Source: Clostridia bacterium (GTDB taxonomy: Bacteria; Bacillota_A; Clostridia; Oscillospirales; CAG-272). From it: DNA of 7,309 nt. Numbering within the stretch: position 1 is the first letter of the stretch; each line of letters starts with the position of its first letter. This document shows positions 1-5,177 of the stretch, in pieces. The notes under the pieces are model-generated. The model was not told where the DNA came from. It ran no database searches and saw only the letters and a program-made list of their open reading frames with translations. A program made the translations under genes and the position numbers. The stretch is from positions 1 to 7,309 of the forward strand of contig JAGBSQ010000062.1 in assembly GCA_017631775.1 (NCBI GenBank), in the 5' to 3' direction.

Positions 1-146
1 GATTCATAAGGAAGCATCCAAATGAATGTGCTACAATAGATAAGTATGGAATTGATTTTGTTATTCAATTTATACAAGACGATAAAAAAATCAGAAAAGC
101 GGCAAAAGTGGTACAACGAGAAATATCATCCAAAAAGAAGTTTTAG
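1..146 (+). CDS. 3' end of an unidentified protein gene (partial)
   Basis: One frame, with codons starting at base 3, is open from the left edge to a TAG at 144-146 and gives the last 47 residues of a protein. The tail is hydrophilic and strongly basic at its end (ISSKKKF), with a stretch reading YGIDFVIQFIQDDKKIRKAA that could form a helix. No start, motif or family is visible, and I do not recognise it. The stop is followed 15 bases later by a hairpin terminator, which supports this being a real gene end. Its AT-rich composition matches the next gene and not the glycosidase genes to the right, so it may belong to the same acquired segment. Confidence 0.6.
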   Translation, partial: FIRKHPNECATIDKYGIDFVIQFIQDDKKIRKAAKVVQREISSKKKF

Positions 147-161
147 TAATATTAAGAATGT

Positions 162-198
162 AAAAAGCATTGAAAAACAGCGTTTTTCAATGCTTTTT
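162..198. terminator. Bidirectional Rho-independent terminator
   Basis: A perfect 17-bp inverted repeat (162-178 with 182-198) has a three-base AGC loop, and its ends are A5/T5 runs. It therefore gives a hairpin plus T-run on both strands. It sits between two convergent genes, the partial gene ending at 146 and the minus-strand gene ending at 213, and can serve both. Confidence 0.9.
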
Positions 199-212
199 GT
201 TTTGATTATATG

Positions 213-1889
213 TTAAGCATTTTGTTTTTTGCGCTTTTCCTTTGCGCATTCAGGGCAACCATTTCCTCTGTTTCTATTGTATATAGATGCCTGCCACTCG
301 TGTCCTTTGCTACACTTCCACCATATTTTTTTATTACTACCAGGTGTTATGCCCATAGGTGTTAATCCGTTGTTTTTTTCATAATTCCATTCTGCTGCTA
401 AAGTTGGATTGACCGTTTGCAAATCGTTATAACCTTTTAAAACGGTTCGACCTGAACAATATGGGCATCTGTGACCATTGTTTCTATCAGCTATTGACGC
501 TTGCCACTCATGTCCATTGCTACACTCCCACCACGCTTTTTTATTGCTATTGGGCATTACATCCATCGGGGTTAATCCGTGGTTTCTTTCGTAATTCCAT
601 TCTTCTGCCAAGATCGGATTAACTGTTTGTAAATCGTTATATCCTTTTAAAACTATTTTGCTCGTGCAATATGGACATCCATTTCCATTGTTTCTGTCTT
701 TTATTGTCGCTTGCCACTCGTGATCCTTGCTACATTTCCACCATACCTTTTTATGGCTATTTGCCGCAAAATACTCCGGTTTTAAGTTACCGTTCTTTTC
801 GCAATTCCACTCTTTTGCTATTCCAGGGTTAGCAAATAAAAGAGAATTTTCTTTTTCTGTATATTCTCTCAGGTTTTCTATAGCAATAGCATCTCTTTTT
901 AAGTCGACATCTACGATAGTTTCGGTGATTTCACTTAAAAGAAGCTTGAGTACTTTTGAGAGATCTTCTTGATTTCTTTGAACAACATAATCTATAGAAC
1001 TATCATTTAGGAGCGGTAGACCTTCTCTTATTCGATATAGCTTAACTCCATCTTTTGCACACTTATTGTTTTTTCTCAAATCTTGTTCGGTTTTATTTTT
1101 GTGCCAAAGGTATCCATCATATTCAATAGCTATTTTTTTGAATGGAATATAAACATCTAATTCATATCCTTTTTCTTTATACGAGTGGATTGTTTCTAAA
1201 CCATATTTTTTTAAATAAAAAACTATAGCATATTCGGGGAAAGAAGTATTTTGTTCTGAATGACAAACAGGGCACCCATTTCCTCTATTTCTACTGCCTA
1301 TAGTTGCTTGCCACTCGTGTCTTTTGTTACACCTCCACCATACTTTTTTATCACTGCTAGGCATTACATCCGCAGGTGTTAACCCGTTGTTTTTTTCATA
1401 ATGCCATTCTTTTGCTAAAGTGGGGTTTACCGTTTGCAAATCATTTTGACCCTTAATGGCGAATCGGCCCGAACAATATGGGCATCCAATACCGTTGTTT
1501 CTACTGTTTATTGACGCTTGCCATTCGTGTCCATTGCTGCACTTCCACCACGCTTTTTTATTGCTGTTAGGCATTACATCCATCGGGGCTAATCCGTTGT
1601 TTTTTTCATAATTCCATTCGTTTGCGACAGACGGATTAATCGTTTGCAAATCATTTTCACCTTTAATGACATACCAACCTGAACAATAGGGGCATCCTCG
1701 CCCACCATTTCTGCTACCGATTGTTGCTTCCCACTCATGTCCTTTGCTACACTTCCACCAAGCCTTTTTATTAATACCACAGGTCAGTTTATTAGGATCA
1801 AATCCCAATTCGTTATTTTTCTCCCAATTCCATTCAGCCATAAGTCGAGCATTATCGCTCACGTATTGCTTTTCTTTCTTTTCTGCCAT
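213..1889 (-). CDS. Six-module treble-clef zinc protein with central Vsr/DUF559-like nuclease domain
   Basis: This is a 558-residue protein likely to bind nucleic acid and perhaps cleave it. Six near-identical modules, each with NP-x-(L/I/V)-A-x-EW, a KK-x-WW-x-C-x3-HEW core and a CP-x-C knuckle, carry Zn ligands C47/H51/C66/C69, C117/H121/C136/C139, C187/H191/C206/C209, C386/H390/C405/C408, C456/H460/C475/C478 and C526/H530/C545/C548. They resemble the bacterial treble-clef domain family DUF4379 (probable zinc-ribbon). Between modules 3 and 4, residues about 213-290 look like a PD-(D/E)XK fold of the Vsr/DUF559 type: FPE with E219, ELD with D245, IEYDG with E256 and D258, then W262, H263 and an RIRE strand end. 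I chose the ATG at 1889 because AGGTGA lies 5 bases upstream. An in-frame GTG at 1898 has no well-placed site. No signal peptide or membrane segment is seen, and the C-terminus is basic (KEKRKK). The gene is AT-rich relative to the genes on the right and is transcribed alone. A role in defence, repair or mobile-element biology is inferred; nuclease activity is untested. Confidence 0.85.
   Translation of the reverse strand: MAEKKEKQYVSDNARLMAEWNWEKNNELGFDPNKLTCGINKKAWWKCSKGHEWEATIGSRNGGRGCPYCSGWYVIKGENDLQTINPSVANEWNYEKNNGLAPMDVMPNSNKKAWWKCSNGHEWQASINSRNNGIGCPYCSGRFAIKGQNDLQTVNPTLAKEWHYEKNNGLTPADVMPSSDKKVWWRCNKRHEWQATIGSRNRGNGCPVCHSEQNTSFPEYAIVFYLKKYGLETIHSYKEKGYELDVYIPFKKIAIEYDGYLWHKNKTEQDLRKNNKCAKDGVKLYRIREGLPLLNDSSIDYVVQRNQEDLSKVLKLLLSEITETIVDVDLKRDAIAIENLREYTEKENSLLFANPGIAKEWNCEKNGNLKPEYFAANSHKKVWWKCSKDHEWQATIKDRNNGNGCPYCTSKIVLKGYNDLQTVNPILAEEWNYERNHGLTPMDVMPNSNKKAWWECSNGHEWQASIADRNNGHRCPYCSGRTVLKGYNDLQTVNPTLAAEWNYEKNNGLTPMGITPGSNKKIWWKCSKGHEWQASIYNRNRGNGCPECAKEKRKKQNA
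216..848 (-). repeat. In-gene tandem repeat, treble-clef modules 4-6 (210-bp period)
   Basis: Three coding copies encode the C-terminal zinc modules, again spaced exactly 70 codons (C386, C456, C526). Module 4 is the most divergent (NPGIAKEWNCEKNGNLKPEY). Modules 5 and 6 closely match modules 2 and 3, including the GLTPMDVMPNSNKKAWW-type stretch, so the second array probably arose by copying the first. Confidence 0.85.
1257..1865 (-). repeat. In-gene tandem repeat, treble-clef modules 1-3 (210-bp period)
   Basis: Three coding copies encode the N-terminal zinc modules. Equivalent cysteines are exactly 70 codons apart (C47, C117, C187), and the linkers between modules, around NDLQT(V/I)NP, are also conserved. 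The close sequence identity between copies suggests fairly recent duplication or ongoing recombination between them. Confidence 0.85.
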
Positions 1890-1913
1890 AATGCTCACCT
1901 ACCTTTTAAAAAC

Positions 1914-1942
1914 ATTATACCACTTAAAATTTGCTTTTTCAA
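1914..1942 (-). promoter_or_regulatory. Sigma-70/SigA promoter of the treble-clef nuclease gene
   Basis: On the minus strand, TTGAAA (1937-1942) is followed after exactly 17 bases by TATAAT (1914-1919). The -10 box is perfect and the -35 box is close to consensus. Transcription should start near 1907, giving a leader of only about 20 bases that contains the AGGTGA ribosome binding site before the ATG at 1889. Confidence 0.85.
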
Positions 1943-1964
1943 GAGGGATATAAGATATTTTAAA

Positions 1965-1986
1965 AACAGGACTTGAACAGCTGCAC
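1965..1986 (-). repeat. Partial duplicate of the tRNA-Leu T-arm (possible attachment-site remnant)
   Basis: Bases 1965-1978 are identical to 2134-2147 inside the tRNA-Leu gene (14 bases covering the T loop and one stem strand). After a two-base insertion (AG at 1979-1980), six more bases (CTGCAC) match 2148-2153. Both copies have the same orientation. The match stops before the tRNA 3' end, so this is not a functional tRNA. A decayed attachment site of an element that used this tRNA is one explanation; a leftover of a tRNA duplication is another. Confidence 0.55.
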
Positions 1987-2060
1987 AAGCGCCACTAATG
2001 TTTAGCAAAAAGGCATAGCCGCTTCGGCGCTATGGCAAATTTCAAAGAAATTTGCTGTGC
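1983..2060. other. Structured intergenic element: two abutting hairpins within a short closing stem
   Basis: A hairpin at 2014-2034 has a C(TTCG)G tetraloop and one bulged C. It is directly followed, with no gap, by a perfect 9-bp hairpin at 2035-2055 with an AAA loop. The next bases, TGTGC (2056-2060), are complementary to GCACA (1983-1987), so the whole can fold as a three-way junction. No T-run follows on either strand, so it is not a simple terminator. It resembles palindromic intergenic repeats (REP-like elements), or it could be a small RNA or leader structure. No promoter dedicated to it is evident. Confidence 0.5.
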
Positions 2061-2086
2061 GATTCTGCGAGCCAATTACATATACA

Positions 2087-2124
2087 AACAGAATAGGGGG
2101 AGCAAAAGCTCCCCCTCATCTGTT
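2087..2124 (-). terminator. Terminator of tRNA-Leu
   Basis: The core stem is 8 bp, five G·C pairs plus AGC/GCT (2096-2103 with 2108-2115), with a four-A loop. A further outer AACAGA/TCTGTT pairing (2087-2092 with 2119-2124) is possible. On the minus strand it lies directly after the tRNA CCA end and is followed by a moderately T-rich stretch, as expected for a tRNA transcription terminator. Confidence 0.75.
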
Positions 2125-2206
2125 GGTACGGGTAACAGGACTTGAACCTGCACGAATTAACACAAGATCCTAAATCTTGCGCGTCTGCCAATTCCGCCAT
2201 ACCCGC
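2124..2206 (-). tRNA. tRNA-Leu (anticodon UAG)
   Basis: The 83-base gene has all class II tRNA parts. The acceptor stem is GCGGGTA with TACCCGT (first pair G-U). The anticodon stem CAAGA/TCTTG encloses the seven-base loop TTTAGGA, so the anticodon is TAG, which reads CUA and, by wobble, other CUN leucine codons. A long variable arm typical of tRNA-Leu follows, then the T arm CAGG-TTCAAGT-CCTG and an encoded CCA. The acceptor stem and anticodon loop show no defect. A near-perfect promoter and a terminator flank it, so it is transcribed as a single unit. Confidence 0.97.
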
Positions 2207-2215
2207 GTATTGAAT

Positions 2216-2244
2216 ATTATACTATATTCCGCCTATTTTGTCAA
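2216..2244 (-). promoter_or_regulatory. Consensus promoter of tRNA-Leu
   Basis: On the minus strand a perfect TTGACA (2239-2244) and a perfect TATAAT (2216-2221) are separated by exactly 17 bases. The mature tRNA 5' end lies 9 bases beyond the -10 box, leaving a very short 5' leader. This fits strong constitutive expression of a stable RNA. Confidence 0.93.
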
Positions 2245-2272
2245 GGCATTCGCAAAAATATATACAATAACA

Positions 2273-2300
2273 ACAACCGTCGCAAAAATGCGACGGTTGT
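2273..2300. terminator. Hairpin terminator downstream of the GH79-like gene
   Basis: A perfect 11-bp stem (2273-2283 with 2290-2300) has an AAAAAT loop. On the plus strand it is followed by CTTTTTTT. On the minus strand, where the glycosidase gene ends 46 bases earlier, the hairpin is preceded by an A-run and followed by a weaker T-rich tract. It most likely ends the glycosidase transcript and insulates the tRNA promoter region. Its strongest orientation is plus, for which no gene is visible upstream. Confidence 0.75.
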
Positions 2301-2346
2301 CTTTTTTTATTATTCTTTTTATTCGTTTTTCTCTTCCCTACCATTA

Positions 2347-3870
2347 TCAAACAACAACAAACGAACAAGTACCGGGAGCGAGCTCGATCTTGCCGCTGAC
2401 GGGAGTACCCTCGAGTGTGGGAAGCTCGTTGTTCTCACCAAGGGTGAGAGGCTTGCCGTTGAGGTACATCACCTTGGAGCGCAGATCTCCGTTGCCGCTA
2501 AGGGTATAGAGGGTTGCGTCACCTGCAAACTCTACGCTTGTGGTCTCGGTGAGAGAGTTATTGATGATAAGATATGCATAGCCATCCTTGCCATCCTTGC
2601 GGTTGTGGCAGTAAACGTGTGCGCCCTCTTTTGCGGGGTTTTCGCAAGCGTAAACAGTATCGCCCATCAGCTTTGTCCAAAGCAGAACTGCAAAATAGTT
2701 GGGGCGAGGATTAAAGGTGCCGTGTTGCAAAAATCCGTAGTCGGAGGATGCGAGGGTGTTGTGGAAGATAACACCGTTTGTGATGTTGCAGAAGCTGCCA
2801 AGCTCGTTGAGGGTGCGAAGAACATCGAGATAGGTGGATGCCCAAGTATCCCCTCCTCCGCCTGCATCACCGGACTCGGTAACCCACATTTCGGCACCGG
2901 GAACGTATTTATCTCTTACGGGAACGTTCATCATGCACATGCCGGGAGCAACTGCAAGGTAAGCATCGGTATGTGCCGCCTCTGCCGGCCAGTGACCTGT
3001 GGGCATAACAGAAGCCAACCGCTCGGAGATGCCGTTGTAGTAGTGGTAGCTGTAAACGTCAAGCGCTACTTGTGCGCCGTCGAGCAGATCTTTTGCGGTG
3101 CCAAGCTTCATCATATTGCCCATGCCTGCACCCATCTTGCTCATGGGGTTATCGGCAGCGGCATTGTCGTCTGCCATGCCGGTGTTGCAAGGACCAACGA
3201 TGAGGCACTCGGGGTAGTTTTCTCTTACCCAAGCGTTAAAGAGGTCATGATCGCGAATATAGTCGGGGAAATCGTAACCTGCGGGAGCACCCGAGGTTTG
3301 AAGCATATTGGGCTCGTTCATAAACTCAACTGCATCAATGGTGGAACCGTACTCGTAGGTGAGAGCGAACAGCTTTTTGGTTTGTGTCAGGTCAAGGGGG
3401 CCACCATCTTTGTGGTCACCTGCGCAGTTACTTACAGACACAAGGAGCTTGCCGTCAACGGCTTTTACAAAATCGAGAATGTTGAGCCATTGCTCTTTTG
3501 TCAAAACGCTTTGATAACCCTCGGGGGCCTTTCCACCGGTGGTGCCGTCAAAATCGTAGTAGGTTTTGGTTGCCCAAGTACCCGAAACGCGAACCCAAAC
3601 GGGGCCAAACTCGCGAGCGAGCTTGATGAGCTTTTCGTTTTTGGTATCAATGGGGGGATAGTACTGCATTAAACCTGCAAGCGCGGTGTGATTGGTAAAG
3701 CTATCAAGTTTGGGGAACTCTTCGGTTCCTGCAATTTGTCCTTCGGTATATGCCTTCCAAAACGTGCCGCCCGTAACCTCGGTCATTTCAACGTTGTAGG
3801 ACATCAGGCGCGGATTCATTTTGCGGATCTCCTGCAAGCCGTTTGCCTGCAGCTTAAGTGTATGTGCCAT
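2347..3870 (-). CDS. GH79-like glycoside hydrolase (heparanase / beta-glucuronidase type)
   Basis: This 507-residue protein is predicted to be a retaining glycosidase with a (beta/alpha)8 barrel (residues about 15-410) and a C-terminal beta-sandwich (about 410-507). NEP at 185-187 gives the probable acid/base E186, and WVTESGDAGGGG at 329-340 gives the probable nucleophile E332. The order WVRVSGTWA (92-100), NEP, TES followed by a glycine-rich loop, and then FNPRPNYFAVLLWTKLMGD (386-404) parallels heparanase and bacterial GH79 beta-glucuronidases, so removal of uronic acid from an acidic glycan is the likely reaction. The start is the ATG at 3870, with AAGGAGG 7 bases upstream. An in-frame TTG at 3894 would place that site inside the gene. 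No signal peptide is seen, so the enzyme is probably cytoplasmic. It is divergent from the sialidase-like operon. Other clan GH-A families, such as GH39 or GH30, remain possible, and the substrate is not proven. Confidence 0.75.
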   Translation of the reverse strand: MAHTLKLQANGLQEIRKMNPRLMSYNVEMTEVTGGTFWKAYTEGQIAGTEEFPKLDSFTNHTALAGLMQYYPPIDTKNEKLIKLAREFGPVWVRVSGTWATKTYYDFDGTTGGKAPEGYQSVLTKEQWLNILDFVKAVDGKLLVSVSNCAGDHKDGGPLDLTQTKKLFALTYEYGSTIDAVEFMNEPNMLQTSGAPAGYDFPDYIRDHDLFNAWVRENYPECLIVGPCNTGMADDNAAADNPMSKMGAGMGNMMKLGTAKDLLDGAQVALDVYSYHYYNGISERLASVMPTGHWPAEAAHTDAYLAVAPGMCMMNVPVRDKYVPGAEMWVTESGDAGGGGDTWASTYLDVLRTLNELGSFCNITNGVIFHNTLASSDYGFLQHGTFNPRPNYFAVLLWTKLMGDTVYACENPAKEGAHVYCHNRKDGKDGYAYLIINNSLTETTSVEFAGDATLYTLSGNGDLRSKVMYLNGKPLTLGENNELPTLEGTPVSGKIELAPGTCSFVVV

Positions 3871-3908
3871 GTGTTTGCCTCCTTGTGTTTTCAAATGATT
3901 TCAACACC

Positions 3909-3938
3909 ATTATACCATATTTAAGACAAAAAAGTCAA
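3909..3938 (-). promoter_or_regulatory. Promoter of the GH79-like gene
   Basis: On the minus strand TTGACT (3933-3938) and a perfect TATAAT (3909-3914) are separated by 18 bases. The leader is about 30 bases long and includes AAGGAGG at 3878-3884. The -10 box is followed by GGTG, as at the opposite promoter (4002-4011), which may reflect common control. Confidence 0.8.
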
Positions 3939-3978
3939 GAATTTTGTGTTGCACTTTTTTCAAAAATGTCTTTTCCTC

Positions 3979-4018
3979 TTGCAATCCTTTCTTTTCTGTG
4001 CTACAATGGTGACATCAC
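3979..4018 (+). promoter_or_regulatory. Promoter and possible operator of the sialidase-like operon
   Basis: TTGCAA (3979-3984) and TACAAT (4002-4007) are 17 bases apart. Just after the -10 box, at the expected transcription start, lies GTGACATCAC (4009-4018), a 4-bp inverted repeat around CA that could be a repressor half-site pair. No catabolite (cre) site is clearly recognisable. The ribosome binding site GGAGGT follows at 4029-4034. Its promoter boxes are weaker than those of the tRNA promoter, as expected for a regulated gene. Confidence 0.65.
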
Positions 4019-4039
4019 TTACTACATCGGAGGTGCAAT

Positions 4040-5173
4040 ATGGAAATTTTAAAGCAAGGTTTGGTTTTCCGCGCTGCGGAAGGTCCTTTTCGATATCAGG
4101 CTTGGCCGTCGATTTGTCAAGATGAGAACGGCGTTCTCTATGCCGCTTGGTCGGGTACGCGTTCTTCGCACGTCTGCCCCTTTGGCAGAAACTTGATGTC
4201 CATCAGCCGCGACGGCGGTGAGACGTGGTCTACTCCTTCTATTATCAACGACACTTGGCTTGATGACCGCGATGCAGGTCTTACCTACCTTGGCAATGGC
4301 AAACTGGTACTGACCTATTTCTGTCACCCTGCCGTGATTTATCGCACTACTTGGCGAAACTGGATCCTCGGCGACACCGAGCCGCAATGGAAGCCTTTGT
4401 TAGATGGATTTTTGAAGGGCTACGAGCACTACACGCCCGAAATGGATAGAGCAGGCGCGTTTATCAAAATCTCTCACGACTACGGCAAAAGCTGGGGAAA
4501 AGCGATTCAAACCGATATTTCCGCTCCACACGGCGTTGTCAAAACCCTCAGCGGCAGACTCCTCTATTTGGGTACAGAGTTCAACGCGCACCCCTCTCGC
4601 TATGATAAATCCTTCTCTGCCGAGGGCGACAACGTTCCGCTCAAAGATCAAGAGCGCGTCTTTCTTTATGAGAGCTTTGACGAAGGATTAACCTGGGAAA
4701 AGATCTCCAAAATCGATCTTGATTATCTAACAGATGAATACAAAAAGTTGTGCGAGCCGCACATTGTGGAGCTGCCGAGCGGTGAGCTGATTGCGGCTAT
4801 CCGCGCCGAAAATAAAGAAGCACTCAGCACATTCAGCCTCTATTTTGTATCCTCAAAGGACGGCGGCAAAACATGGAGCCGTGCTTGGGAGTTTGGCCGC
4901 ATCGGCTCTCCCCCTCACCTTTTGCTCCGCAAGGATGGCTCGGTTGTCGTCAGTTACGGTCGTCGCCGCGCTCCCTTTGGCATTCGCGCGTCGATCAGCT
5001 ACGACGGTTGCCGCACCTTTGGCGAGGAGTTCATTCTTTCGGATGCTCCCAACGGTGACCTTGGCTACCCTGCCACCACCGAGCTTGCCGACGGCTCGCT
5101 CGTAACCGTTTATTATCAACCCTTTGAAGGTGACAACCGCACGTCCATCTTCTTTACAAAATGGAGAGTATGA
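4040..5173 (+). CDS. Sialidase-superfamily protein (Asp-box beta-propeller, exo-sialidase-like)
   Basis: This 377-residue protein is predicted to be a six-bladed beta-propeller of the sialidase superfamily. Asp boxes (S-x-D-x-G-x-[ST]-[WF]) occur at 56-63 (SRDGGETW), 145-152 (SHDYGKSW), 212-219 (SFDEGLTW), 272-279 (SKDGGKTW) and, degenerate, 320-327 (SYDGCRTF). Candidate active-site residues are R18 in FRYQAWPSI, acidic residues in WLDDRDAG (74-80), E239 and R255 around EPHIVELPSGELIAAIRAE, R308-R310, and Y343 in GDLGYPATTELADGS, the usual site of the nucleophilic tyrosine. The usual N-terminal RIP motif is not present as such, so the sugar may not be a standard sialic acid. It starts at 4040 with GGAGGT 5 bases before the ATG. 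No signal peptide is seen, so it is probably intracellular. It is the first gene of a two-gene operon, with one base between its stop and the next start. The fold is well supported; the substrate is unknown. Confidence 0.82.
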   Translation: MEILKQGLVFRAAEGPFRYQAWPSICQDENGVLYAAWSGTRSSHVCPFGRNLMSISRDGGETWSTPSIINDTWLDDRDAGLTYLGNGKLVLTYFCHPAVIYRTTWRNWILGDTEPQWKPLLDGFLKGYEHYTPEMDRAGAFIKISHDYGKSWGKAIQTDISAPHGVVKTLSGRLLYLGTEFNAHPSRYDKSFSAEGDNVPLKDQERVFLYESFDEGLTWEKISKIDLDYLTDEYKKLCEPHIVELPSGELIAAIRAENKEALSTFSLYFVSSKDGGKTWSRAWEFGRIGSPPHLLLRKDGSVVVSYGRRRAPFGIRASISYDGCRTFGEEFILSDAPNGDLGYPATTELADGSLVTVYYQPFEGDNRTSIFFTKWRV

Positions 5174-5177
5174 AATG
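5163..5177 (+). promoter_or_regulatory. Ribosome binding site deciding the start of the second operon gene
   Basis: GGAG at 5163-5166 lies 8 bases before ATG at 5175-5177, inside the end of the preceding gene. The stop TGA (5171-5173) and this ATG are separated by one base. This arrangement favours translational coupling and argues against the in-frame TTG at 5124, which lies within the upstream coding sequence. Confidence 0.8.

Noticed and set aside
216..1865. Regularly spaced repeats suggesting a CRISPR array
   Set aside because: The 210-bp period is an exact 70-codon protein repeat with conserved zinc ligands. The units are too long, and there are no unique spacers between short repeats.
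1890..1898. GTG at 1898 as start of the treble-clef protein
   Set aside because: It overlaps the AGGTGA ribosome binding site of the ATG at 1889 and has no properly spaced site of its own.
1965..2075. A second tRNA gene
   Set aside because: Only the T-arm part is present, interrupted by a two-base insertion. No acceptor, D or anticodon stems can be formed around it.
2177..2509. 110-residue plus-strand frame crossing the tRNA promoter and a terminator
   Set aside because: It overlaps the tRNA gene, its promoter, a hairpin terminator and the end of the GH79-like gene, so it is not credible as coding sequence.
2605..3672. 355-residue plus-strand open frame
   Set aside because: It lies opposite the GH79-like gene, which has a strong ribosome binding site, promoter and catalytic motifs. 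The translation is cysteine/valine-rich without any recognisable domain, typical of an antisense shadow.
3871..3894. TTG at 3894 as start of the GH79-like gene
   Set aside because: The AAGGAGG site lies downstream of it and serves the ATG at 3870.
4791..5105. 104-residue plus-strand frame within the sialidase-like gene, and the minus-strand frame at 4853-5119
   Set aside because: Both have low-complexity Ala/Ser/Val composition and sit inside a well-supported coding region.
5124..5174. TTG at 5124 as start of the GH-like barrel gene
   Set aside because: It would overlap 50 bases of the previous gene, whereas GGAG at 5163 is well placed for the ATG at 5175.
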